A program made the position numbers and the translations under genes. The notes under the pieces are model-generated. The model saw only the letters and a list, made by a program, of their open reading frames with translations, was not told where the DNA came from and searched no databases. 25,431 nucleotides of DNA from Priapulus caudatus (Eukaryota > Priapulida > Priapulimorpha > Priapulimorphida > Priapulidae), in contig NW_014577237.1 of assembly GCF_000485595.1 (NCBI RefSeq), positions 289,707 through 315,137 of the forward strand, given 5' to 3'. Shown in pieces: positions 9,501 through 16,545 of the stretch. Every line of letters begins with the position of its first letter. The stretch's first letter is position 1.

Positions 9501-11579
9501 GATGATGCACATGTAGCTATGTATGTGACGTACTATGCAAGCTGCTATCCTCACAACGTGAGCTCCTTCTCACGGCCTTCGTTTCCACGTTAAACCTTCG
9601 TAGCGTGCACCGTAACCGTAGCAACCGCCTCTGTCAGCAGGTCTCCGCGCATCCCGCGTGACGGTCCTCTCTTCTTTTTTTCTTCGATTCTTCTCGTAGG
9701 CCGCGACGCCCACTGCCGCAGCCGCCGCCGCCCCCTCCGCCGCCACTAACCACCCTCCTCACGAAACCTCCTGTGCCACGTGTGGGCGCGGTGGTCAGCT
9801 ACTGCCGTGCGACTCGTGCACTAAGGTCTATCATCTGCGATGCCTGGACCCGCCTCTCTCCTCTGCTCCTCGCGGCATGTGGGCATGTCCGAAGTGCAAG
9901 GTACCCATTCGCATGCAGGCGACCGGTGCGGGAAGACCCATGTCTCTGGTTTCGACGTCGCTCCACTAGTATTGGATGATTTAATCTAAACACAGGGCTG
10001 ATACTGAAACAATCGACAACCACTGTTGTGTTTGTCAAGCTGCAGTAATCGTCATTGTACCGCTAGTTGGAATCAAACCTTGCACTCTAGTGACGCATAT
10101 CGGTGAGTGCGCCACTTGAGACGAGTGCGAACGCAGTGATGTCGAAGCAGGAAACCGAGGGGTCTTTCTCGAACCGTCGCTCCGTCTTTTAACAATTGAC
10201 TTTCCCAGTAACTCGGTGTGTGCTGTGCTGTATTTCTGACCTTTTATGGTAGTCTGCACACGTAGATGTTGGCTGTTGGTAAAAGCTCTCCGTGAAAAGC
10301 CAGTGTTTGGTACTGATTTTAACAAGCAGTCGAATAACATTTGTAGTCTTTCTACACCAAGTTTCCTTAGCTTCGACTTTTGAAGCATATCTCTTGTCTC
10401 TATGCCACCGCAAAGAATGTTTCACTGTACAGCAGGTGCAGTTGACAGTTTTCAGACAATACGAAGAGACTAGTGCATGAAGTCTCTGCAAGTCCCTCCG
10501 TGTTGACAGTAGCATTTGTGAGACTACGTAGTGACTATGGTGGCCCAGTGTTATAATAGTTTATCACAAGTGTTCGACGTGGCCCACTGTTATAATACAT
10601 AAACATAACCGTATACCGCTGAGGATGGTGGCCCAGTGTTATAATTTAGTTTATCACAAATCTTCGACGTGGCGCACTGTTATAATACATAAACATAACA
10701 ATATACCATACACACGTCCATAGACCATACACACGTCCATAGACCATATACCATAGACCATACACACGTCCATACCATATACCATAGACCATATACACGT
10801 CCATAGACCATGTACCATAGACCATACACACGTCCATAGACCATATACACGTCGAAGACTTGTGTTAAACTATTATAACACGGGGCCACCATACTCAGCA
10901 GTATATGGTTATGTTTATGTATTATAACAGTGGGCCACGTCGAAGACTTGTGATAAACTATTATAACACTGGGCCACCATACTCAGCGGTATATATGGTT
11001 ATGTTTATGTATTATAACAGTGGGCCACGTCGAAGACTTGTGATAAAGTATATAAACTATTATAACACTGGGTCACCATACTATGGTGTGACAACACGAT
11101 CACAGTCTGTGTTTCGTGTGAGGCGATTTAATGCACGTCGAAGATTTTTCTTGACTATTCTCATCATTGCAGCTGATGAATCGGTCAAGTCAGCCATGGA
11201 CAGGAACACTAGCCATTGTCCACTCTTACATTGCTCACAAAGCAGGTAAAAACCGTGCACAGATATTCATGCTACGTTATGCTACCACAAACCGAGCAAC
11301 GATTCTGTAAATAGTTTTTCTAACCGATCACCGCTAGCTTACATGTTTGTTGCCATATTATTGCATTTCGCGTTTGCCTATACTGTATATATATTCTTTG
11401 CGTTACTATTGATGCGCTTTAACTATATCCTTTCCCCCTGCGGTGCAATGAATGAGAGCTTACGTAAACTTGCAGGGAAAGAGGAAGAGAAACGAAAGCT
11501 TCTCAAAAGATCAGTGGAGTTGAAGAGTGAGCGACAGCAGTTAGAACTCAGGGCTAAGCAACTTACTAGTCAAATCACC
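2883..11579 (+). CDS. PHF21A: PHF21A (BHC80)-like PHD finger protein, partial; nine visible exons
   Basis: This is a spliced gene with exons 2883-2948, 3682-3921, 4272-5175, 5456-5532, 5797-5866, 8663-8772, 9700-9900, 11173-11245 and 11476-11579: 615 codons, all junctions in frame. In vertebrates PHF21A is a nuclear subunit of the LSD1/CoREST complex. Its PHD finger binds unmethylated H3K4 and its AT-hook binds DNA, which supports repression, notably of neuronal genes in other tissues. Visible here in order are: the end of the N-terminal coiled coil (KQIVQNLRKEL), a Q/S/P/H-rich domain, GFMAAIGLITQ, LERKRRSTANPAY, the AT-hook KRPRGRPP, a Cys4-His-Cys3 PHD finger, GTLAIVHSYIAHKA and KEEEKRKLLK. 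This order and spacing match remembered vertebrate PHF21A. Missing are the first ~50 and last ~80-90 residues. The human protein is about 630-680 residues, so the partial model is of fitting length, with an expanded Q-rich region. Confidence 0.93.
3128..3337. repeat. 30-bp minisatellite in intron 1
   Basis: Seven almost identical copies of a 30-bp unit beginning CACATCAGTATGTGGTCTGA, with single-base variants such as CAGCATG and CCGTATG. The near identity implies recent expansion or homogenisation. Periodic open frames on both strands follow from the 30-bp period. Confidence 0.97.
3529..3642. repeat. (GT)n/(GTGC)n microsatellite close to a 3' splice site
   Basis: Compound GT and GTGC repeats end about 40 nt upstream of the acceptor at 3680-3681. 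On the transcript this would be a GU-rich run between the likely branch region and the intron body. Confidence 0.95.
3682..3921 (+). CDS. PHF21A: PHF21A exon: Ser/Pro-rich linker
   Basis: This 240-nt exon (80 codons, phase 0 both ends) starts PAKSPSPNPTATKPVV after CTTTCAG and ends RTPPPLV before GTGCGT. The acceptor is strong. The donor was chosen because it restores phase 0 for the next exon; a GTATGC four bases on would not. It is low in complexity and rich in Ser, Pro and Ala. Vertebrate PHF21A has a loosely similar disordered stretch here, so the assignment rests on position, splice sites and frame. Confidence 0.7.
4272..5175 (+). CDS. PHF21A: PHF21A exon: long Gln/Ser/Pro/His-rich domain ending in a conserved helix
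   Basis: This 904-nt exon starts in phase 0 at GHSDAQQLPT after GTTTCAG; an alternative TAG acceptor at 4263-4265 would add two residues in frame. It ends after SALT with one base carried over, donor GTAAAG. Most of it is a decapeptide-like repeat of the form QLPSPQQSVH, followed by nine Gln codons (5001-5027). The last ~17 residues (EGFMAAIGLITQSALT) match a conserved vertebrate PHF21A segment. The Q-rich domain is far more regular than in vertebrates and arose by internal 30-bp duplication. It is predicted to be disordered. Confidence 0.88.
4381..4900 (+). repeat. Degenerate 30-bp coding minisatellite inside the Q-rich exon
   Basis: Successive 30-bp units encode variants of QLPSPQQSxH, with CAGCAGTC(T/A)G and CACCAG as anchors. 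Several neighbouring units near 4470-4550 are almost identical. Frame is kept in every copy. The array makes other frames open too, but only the frame starting at 4272 links correctly to the neighbouring exons. Confidence 0.85.
5456..5532 (+). CDS. PHF21A: PHF21A exon: basic ERKRRSTANP block
   Basis: This 77-nt exon follows AACAG and ends at GTAAGT. Its first two bases complete a Glu codon begun by the previous exon, giving ALTELQARKLERKRRSTANP and then AYNYPFEPG. The block aligns closely with vertebrate PHF21A (ERKRRTTANPVY, FEPE), which makes both this exon and its phase secure. The Arg/Lys run may serve in nuclear import or DNA contact. Confidence 0.93.
5797..5866 (+). CDS. PHF21A: PHF21A exon: lead into the AT-hook
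   Basis: This 70-nt exon encodes QKKVVKGYMLGSSPIASAFK followed by RPR and one base of Gly, with a perfect GTAAGT donor. The acceptor is a tandem NAGNAG site (TTCAGCAG), so the first Gln may be present or absent. The next constitutive exon supplies RPP, completing the AT-hook core. Confidence 0.9.
6396..6533 (+). CDS. PHF21A: Candidate cassette exon within the AT-hook of PHF21A
   Basis: This 138-nt stretch (46 codons) is preceded by a CTGAC branch-like motif and GTGACAG, and followed by GTAGAC. It starts with two bases and ends with one, exactly the phase of the intron it sits in. Inclusion would therefore keep frame and place 46 residues between KRPRG and RPP. It encodes a strongly basic segment (RSRPRYRLSLKRIKRKR) followed by an acidic one (GVEEEAHKDEG). 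The weak polypyrimidine tract and weak donor fit an optional exon. Transcript evidence is needed. It could be a chance open stretch. Confidence 0.5.
6703..6734 (+). other. Possible 32-nt microexon in intron 5
   Basis: A 32-nt stretch lies between GTCGTAG and a perfect GTAAGT donor, with a moderately T-rich run upstream. Read in the intron's phase it gives GFGCIPKRVPH. Its length is not a multiple of 3, so inclusion would shift the frame and hit a stop (GGA TGA context) early in the exon at 8663. It could be a poison microexon or chance. Confidence 0.22.
6740..7690. other. Intron 5 interior; nothing recognised
   Basis: AT-rich unique-looking intronic sequence. An antisense open stretch at about 7216-7425 has no recognisable domain or splice context and is probably chance. 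Confidence 0.6.
7693..8602. repeat. About 30-bp minisatellite of small hairpins in intron 5
   Basis: Roughly 30 copies alternate GTCACGATGAC with GCGTCGTGAC. Each unit is a near-palindrome (GTCACGA facing TCGTGAC), so both strands carry similar repeats and long periodic open frames in several phases. CGTCA/TGACG half-sites occur many times. The array ends about 60 bp before the acceptor of the AT-hook exon. The periodic proteins it could encode are artefacts. Confidence 0.95.
8663..8772 (+). CDS. PHF21A: PHF21A exon: completes the AT-hook; Ser/Pro linker
   Basis: This 110-nt exon follows CTCCGACAG. Its first two bases complete Gly, giving KRPRG joined to RPPRMSSPHGSQPTTPD and then a linker ending NSAFAYENG. 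The AT-hook core (basic-RGRPP) is intact when this exon is joined directly to 5797-5866. The donor GTAAGC at 8773 is the first of eleven tandem copies. Confidence 0.92.
8764..9117 (+). repeat. 33-bp minisatellite made from an exon end and its 5' splice site
   Basis: Eleven copies start at 8764 and recur every 33 bp. Each begins GAGAAYRRG and is followed by GTAAGC (6 copies) or GTAGGC (5 copies). The first copy overlaps the last nine coding bases of the AT-hook exon. The frame stays open through every copy, reading variants of ENGVSWAGVLN, and ends at TGA 9133-9135. Confidence 0.96.
9253..9258 (+). promoter_or_regulatory. AATAAA polyadenylation-signal hexamer in intron 6
   Basis: A canonical hexamer lies 118 nt past the stop that ends read-through of the 33-bp array, and T/GT-rich sequence occurs around 9310. 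It could define an intronic terminal isoform. A single hexamer also occurs often by chance. Confidence 0.35.
9700..9900 (+). CDS. PHF21A: PHF21A exon: PHD finger
   Basis: This 201-nt exon (67 codons, phase 0 both ends) follows a C/T-rich tract ending CTCGTAG; the donor is GTACCC. An Ala-rich leader precedes a complete PHD finger: CATC, then CDSC, then YHLRC, then CPKC, supplying Cys4-His-Cys3 zinc ligands with standard spacing. GQLLPCDSC, VYHLRCLDPPL and GMWACPKC align closely with vertebrate PHF21A (GQLL-CD-C, VYHLDCLDPPL, GMWICPRC). In vertebrates this finger reads unmethylated H3K4. Two positions that I recall as important there differ here: HEDFC is HETSC, and the Met before the CD-C pair is Pro. 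Confidence 0.96.
9901..10536. other. Intron 7, first part; nothing recognised
   Basis: Unique-looking intronic sequence. Short open stretches on both strands lack recognisable domains. Confidence 0.6.
10537..11079. repeat. Large inverted repeat: two units, a tandem core, two inverted units
   Basis: A roughly 90-bp unit (landmarks GGTGGCCCAGTGTTATAAT, GTTTATCACAA, TTCGACGTGGC, CACTGTTATAATACATAA) occurs twice on the left (from about 10537 and 10626). It occurs twice in reverse complement on the right (about 10883-10987 and 10988-11079). The centre (about 10703-10853) is a tandem array of CCATACACACGTCCATAGA-type units. Arm identity is high, so the structure is young or maintained. It has no coding content. 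Confidence 0.9.
11173..11245 (+). CDS. PHF21A: PHF21A exon: GTLAIVHSYIAHKA segment
   Basis: This 73-nt exon (phase 0 start, one base carried over) lies between CATTGCAG and GTAAAA. It encodes LMNRSSQPWTGTLAIVHSYI and then AHKA. It follows CPKCK directly, as in vertebrates, where a slightly longer linker leads to PWPGTLAIVHSYIAYKA. This segment is highly conserved and makes the ortholog call firm. Confidence 0.95.
11476..11579 (+). CDS. PHF21A: PHF21A exon: start of the C-terminal coiled coil
   Basis: This 104-nt exon follows CTTGCAG; its first two bases complete Gly. It encodes KEEEKRKLLKRSVELKSERQ followed by QLELRAKQLTSQIT, with a GTAAGT donor. It matches the vertebrate KEEEKQKLLK and EREQLEQKVKQL coiled coil. 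The coiled coil should continue for roughly 80-90 more residues in exon(s) not found here. Confidence 0.95.
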
Positions 11580-11632
11580 GTAAGTGGAGCCTTGTAATCA
11601 CCTGGAAGCTTTGTTACATTAACAGCAATATA

Positions 11633-11942
11633 CAGGGTTCGTAGCGGGTCTTCCAAAGTCTTATAAGTACTTATTTTGCCAAAAATAAAATAAGGGCCCT
11701 TATTAGTACTTATTTTTGGTGAAATCTTAGAAAAGTACTTAATAGTTCTTATTTTTTGCCAAAGGACCATTTTTATAAGCTGGAATAATTAAATCTGCTG
11801 TGCAAATGTGTATATTAATATTATTAGTGTACTATAATAGTCGGTGATCTATCAGAAATCACGTAAAAAAGTCTTATTTTGGCCTCCAGAAAGGGTCTTA
11901 TAAGTCCTTATTTCAACAGGTGTCTTACTACTATGAACCCTG
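11633..11942. mobile_element. 310-bp nonautonomous DNA element with CAGGGTTC termini
   Basis: The left end CAGGGTTCGTAG is matched by the inverted right end CTATGAACCCTG, and ATATA flanks both sides (11628-11632 and 11943-11947). The interior repeats TCTTATAAGTACTTATTTT-like motifs in both orientations, as in a foldback MITE. There is no transposase. CAGGG-type ends recall hAT or related families, but the 5-bp flank does not match the 8-bp duplication of hAT. Confidence 0.7.
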
Positions 11943-12047
11943 ATATAACGTAAGAATACCTAGTTGAGTAGAAAGTCGAGCACAGATCACGAATGGAGAA
12001 TTGAGTGAGATGAAAATAAAGTGTTCTTTGGCTGTCAAACGCTTATG

Positions 12048-12050
<3 letters not shown>

Positions 12051-12135
<85 letters not shown>
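12051..12135. repeat. (GA)n microsatellite running into the assembly gap
   Basis: Over 40 uninterrupted GA dinucleotides stop at the first N. The true length is unknown. Confidence 0.97.
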
Positions 12136-13126
12136 NNNNNNNNNNNNNNNNNNNNNNNNNNNNNNNNNNNNNNNNNNNNNNNNNNNNNNNNNNNNNNNNN
12201 NNNNNNNNNNNNNNNNNNNNNNNNNNNNNNNNNNNNNNNNNNNNNNNNNNNNNNNNNNNNNNNNNNNNNNNNNNNNNNNNNNNNNNNNNNNNNNNNNNNN
12301 NNNNNNNNNNNNNNNNNNNNNNNNNNNNNNNNNNNNNNNNNNNNNNNNNNNNNNNNNNNNNNNNNNNNNNNNNNNNNNNNNNNNNNNNNNNNNNNNNNNN
12401 NNNNNNNNNNNNNNNNNNNNNNNNNNNNNNNNNNNNNNNNNNNNNNNNNNNNNNNNNNNNNNNNNNNNNNNNNNNNNNNNNNNNNNNNNNNNNNNNNNNN
12501 NNNNNNNNNNNNNNNNNNNNNNNNNNNNNNNNNNNNNNNNNNNNNNNNNNNNNNNNNNNNNNNNNNNNNNNNNNNNNNNNNNNNNNNNNNNNNNNNNNNN
12601 NNNNNNNNNNNNNNNNNNNNNNNNNNNNNNNNNNNNNNNNNNNNNNNNNNNNNNNNNNNNNNNNNNNNNNNNNNNNNNNNNNNNNNNNNNNNNNNNNNNN
12701 NNNNNNNNNNNNNNNNNNNNNNNNNNNNNNNNNNNNNNNNNNNNNNNNNNNNNNNNNNNNNNNNNNNNNNNNNNNNNNNNNNNNNNNNNNNNNNNNNNNN
12801 NNNNNNNNNNNNNNNNNNNNNNNNNNNNNNNNNNNNNNNNNNNNNNNNNNNNNNNNNNNNNNNNNNNNNNNNNNNNNNNNNNNNNNNNNNNNNNNNNNNN
12901 NNNNNNNNNNNNNNNNNNNNNNNNNNNNNNNNNNNNNNNNNNNNNNNNNNNNNNNNNNNNNNNNNNNNNNNNNNNNNNNNNNNNNNNNNNNNNNNNNNNN
13001 NNNNNNNNNNNNNNNNNNNNNNNNNNNNNNNNNNNNNNNNNNNNNNNNNNNNNNNNNNNNNNNNNNNNNNNNNNNNNNNNNNNNNNNNNNNNNNNNNNNN
13101 NNNNNNNNNNNNNNNNNNNNNNNNNN
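12136..13126. other. Assembly gap (991 Ns)
   Basis: The Ns are bounded by (GA)n on the left and a 60-bp minisatellite on the right, so the gap is probably collapsed or unresolved tandem repeat. A later PHF21A exon could be hidden here. Long open frames spanning it are artefacts of the Ns. Confidence 0.99.
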
Positions 13127-13485
13127 GCAGAGACTGTAGGAGCGTGGCTTCCATCTGCAGCCTCCCGGCATCCGGCGTGACAAGCAGAGACTGTAGGAGC
13201 GTGGCTTCCATCTGCAGCCTCCTCCCGGCATCGGGCGTGACTAGCAGAGACTGTAGGAGCGTGGCTTCCATCTGCAGCCTCCTCCCGGCATCGGGCGTGA
13301 CTAGCAGAGACTGTAGGAGCGTGGCTTCCATCTGCAGCCTCCTCCCGGCATCGGGCGTGACAAGCAGAGACTGTAGGAGCGTGGCTTCCATCTGCAGCCT
13401 CCCGGCATCGGGCGTGACAAGCAGAGACTGTAGGAGCGTGGCATCCATCTGCAGCCTCCTCCCTGCATCGAACGCGAAGCACCAA
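13127..13485. repeat. 57-60-bp minisatellite, core GTGGCTTCCATCTGCAGCCT
   Basis: About six copies of a unit running from GCAGAGACTGTAGGAGC through the core to CCCGGCATCGGGCGTGAC. A CTC insertion distinguishes 60-bp from 57-bp copies. The array emerges from the gap. Confidence 0.96.
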
Positions 13486-13540
13486 CACTGTAGGAGCGAA
13501 TCCTCATCCTTTGCTCACCACGGGGGTCCATCTTAACAGC

Positions 13541-13830
13541 TAGGCAGCTTCACGAAGACCGTAGAACGCGAACCGCCGATCAAATGTAGGATCGAGGCTT
13601 CGTTCACCTACTCGCTGTGGCTTCCATTCGCAGCCTTCAGTCGCATGAGGGCTGGCGGGTGTGACAAGGCAAGGCTGGTGGGGCGAACCCACGTCCCGTG
13701 CTTGCCATGGCCTTTGTTTGAGCAGCTTGGCAGCTTTGCCAAGGCCATCAAAGGCAATAAGCCTGAGTTGTCGGAACGTGGCTTCCTTCTCTTGCTTGCT
13801 GTGGCTTCCATCCACAGCCTCCTGTAGCAT
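13541..13830. repeat. Diverged outlying copies of the 60-bp repeat
   Basis: At about 13583-13650 and 13770-13830 the order GTAGGA/GTCGGAAC, GTGGCTTCC, CGCTGTGGCTTCCATTCGCA, GCATGA reappears with many changes. The neighbouring young array therefore grew from an older, longer repeat family. Confidence 0.6.
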
Positions 13831-14389
13831 GAAGCTTGTCAGGTAAGGTGAGCGAAAGTTGTTAGAGCGAAACCTCAAACATCGTCTCATGGGTGGTGAG
13901 CATTGCGCATCGTCTTCGGACAGAGCGCCCCGCGCGAACATGCGTGGCATCGTGCACACGCGACACCTGCCTTTAGTTGTTGCCTGGCAGAGAATTTTTT
14001 TGTAAATAGAGTCAAAATATAATAGTAATTTTGTGATACTTGGAAGTAGAGTCGTGTTGGACTGTAATTCATTGTAAAGGCATGCCATCATATATGTATA
14101 AGGGACAACAGGGAATCACACCAGCAATTTTGTACTAGTGCATATCCTCCTACACCAGCTGGCCTTCCGAGCTCAGCAGGCGTAATTTACTTTTTATTAT
14201 GTAGGAGGGAAGAATTGATTGTGCCAGCACGGCATTTCATTCGATGTCTGGGGCATCGAGTAGAATGTGATACACCTAACAAGCTTTCCACCAGGTGGGG
14301 TTGTGAGGGCAAAATGTAATGAAATTTTCTTAGTAATGGCAGTGAGGTGTTGAGTGTAATTATCTCAGCAGAGATCGCGATGCGAGACT
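13831..14389. other. No feature recognised
   Basis: Unique-looking sequence, AT-rich after about 13985. Antisense open stretches have no recognisable domain. Confidence 0.55.
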
Positions 14390-14398
14390 TTGTTAATA

Positions 14399-14681
14399 GT
14401 CCGTGGCTACGCATCCGGTCCCAGGCTACGCGTCCGGTCATATATTTCTTATGTAAACTCAACTATATTTTTTCAGTAAAAAACAATAAACAATAAGTTT
14501 TTTACCATAATATTACTTACCTTTAGGTATTTTATCAAAAAAAAATGCGTTTTTGTAACTTTTGAAGCAATAGTAAATCCAGTAAAATCAACGATTTAAA
14601 GGGGACGTGGCCTAATCGTGACGTGGATTTGGAAATCTGCGCCGAGCTTTGTAATGGATGACCGGTCGCGTAGCCACTGCG
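14399..14681. mobile_element. hAT-like nonautonomous element, about 283 bp
   Basis: The ends share GTGGCTACGC: left at 14403, and in inverted orientation GCGTAGCCAC ending 14677. The left arm continues CATCCGGTC and is partly duplicated (GGCTACGCGTCCGGTCAT); the right arm is ATGACCGGTCGC. The direct repeat TTGTTAATA lies symmetrically outside (14390-14398 and 14682-14690), a target duplication of 8-9 bp as made by hAT transposases. The AT-rich interior has no open frame. Confidence 0.75.
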
Positions 14682-14690
14682 TTGTTAATA

Positions 14691-15288
14691 ATCTTGTCAG
14701 AGTCTATCCTCTTGTGTCGGCTAAATCAAAGATGGTTGTACAGCTGCACGACAGTGTGACAGGTAGTGAATGTTGAGACGTGCTTCAGGCTGTTATCAGT
14801 GTTTTGCGTCTATACTTCATAGAGTCCCAGGGACTGACGTTTTGGTATGCAGGTTCGTCTTAGTGGTTGCACATACGCTGTGTAATGTAAAATTACAAAG
14901 CTAGCCATTTGATATTGAGTAACAGAAGGCGTGTGAAAATATGTCTATCTCTGTGTTTGTCTCCGTTTCCCTATTTTCATTTCGATTTAGTGCGTCCATA
15001 CGTGTGATCATTTGTCTTTCTTGTTGTGTGTTTTTGGTCTCTGTATTAATTCCATTGTTTGTTTATCAGTTATAGCTTGGGTACGCCTTGGTATATTCCC
15101 GTTGTTATTGTCGGTTCCACTCTGTGGGTTTCATCTGCTTGTACTGTTTGTTTGTAACACTGTCTTTTCCTGTGAGTCGCATTTATATGTTAATTCATTC
15201 ATTATTCTACTGTTTTGTGCTTTTGTCATTTTCTGTACGGTCTTTTATCGGTCACGCTTAGTATGACCTTCATTCTGAGTTCATTCTA
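14691..15288. other. No gene recognised; T-rich on the + strand
   Basis: From about 14945 the + strand becomes strongly T-rich with TTTGT/TTCTG runs. This leads into the degenerate array that follows. No exon is recognised. Confidence 0.5.
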
Positions 15289-15785
15289 GTGTTTGTTCAT
15301 CTGTGGACGTTTTTGGTCTCTACGTCTGTTCTCTCCGTTCGTTCCAAATGTTCTCTACGGTTGTTCAGTGGTTACACGTTCGTTCAATCTTTTCTTTACG
15401 TTCATTCATTATATTATGTTTTTCGTTCGTTCTCTACGTCGTTCATTATTTTCTATATTCTCTACCTTCGTTCCTTATGTTCATTCTCTACGTTTGTTCA
15501 GTCTGTTCTCCGCCTTCGCTCAGTATGTTCTCTACCTTCGTTTCCTATGTTCATTCTCTACGTTTGTTCAGTCTGTTCTCCGCCTTCGCTCAGTATGTTG
15601 TCAACGTTTGTTCCCTACATTCGTTGTCAACGTTCGTTCCCTACATTCGTTGTCAACGTTTGTTCTCTACATTTGTTGGCTACGTTCGTTTCCTGTATTC
15701 TCTACGTTTGTTCAGTACGTTCGTGTAGTACGTTCGTTTAGTGTGTTCGCTATATTCGTTCTCAACGTTTATTCTGTACCTTCAT
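15289..15785. repeat. Degenerate pyrimidine-rich tandem repeat (TTCTCTACGTTCGTTC-like)
   Basis: Short units of TACGTTCGTTC and TTCTCTACGTTTGTTCAGT repeat irregularly. A ~75-bp block (TTCATTCTCTACGTTTGTTC, then CTCCGCCTTCGCTCAGTATG) is duplicated near 15480-15600. All three + frames stay partly open with Phe/Ser/Val-rich peptides, which identifies repeat-driven open frames and not a gene. Confidence 0.85.
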
Positions 15786-16084
15786 TCGTTCCCCGCATGG
15801 AGCTCAGTGTTTGCTGAGTCTGCACGATAGGTGGCGCAGCTGCTGCTGAGTGGTGTTCGCGTGGGTGCGTGGGTGGCATCACAGACGTCAGGATGGCGTG
15901 TAGCCAGCCACCGCAGTAGCTCTGCGAGTCCTGCGTCGCCCATGGATGGTCGTCTCTCAGCAGTCTCTGTCAGTCTTCTTCTGGCGTGTGTTTTAGCCTT
16001 ATAACAACGTTCTGCCTCCACCGATTTTCTTATGACATGAAATATCCCAATTTTATCTGTACAGTGCGGGCGCGTTTATCGCGC

Positions 16085-16085
<1 letters not shown>

Positions 16086-16128
<43 letters not shown>

Positions 16129-16535
16129 CGTGCGCGCGCGCGTGCGGGTGTGCGTGCGTGCGCGCTTGTGTGTGTACGTGCGTGCTTGCGTGCGCGCGCT
16201 TGTGTGTGTGTACATGCGTTCGTGCGCGCGCTTGTGTGTGTGCACGTGCGTGCTTGCGTGCGTGCGTGCTGGTGTGCGTGCGCGCTTGTGTGTATGTACG
16301 TGCTTGCTTGCGTGCGCGCGCTTTTGTGTGTGTACGTGCGTGTTGCGTGCGCGCGCTTGTGTGTGTGTACGTGTGTGTTTGCGTGTGCGCGCGTTTGTGT
16401 GTGTGCGTGCGCGCGCGCGTGTGTGTGCGTGTGTGCGCTCGTGTGTTTGTGCGCGTGGTGCGCACGCGTGTCTGTACGTGCGTGCTTGCGTGCGTGCGTG
16501 CGCGTGTGTGTGCGAGCGCGTGTGTGTGCATCTGA
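16086..16535. repeat. Long compound (GT)n/(GC)n/(GTGC)n microsatellite
   Basis: About 450 bp of alternating purine-pyrimidine sequence with CTTG and TACGTG interruptions. This composition can adopt Z-DNA. Cys/Val- and His/Thr-rich open frames on both strands are artefacts. Confidence 0.97.
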
Positions 16536-16545
16536 GCGTGAGCAC

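Noticed and set aside
12021-13448. Very long open frames (up to about 500 codons) on both strands
   Set aside because: They consist of GA repeat, Ns and a 60-bp minisatellite; Ns were read as open.
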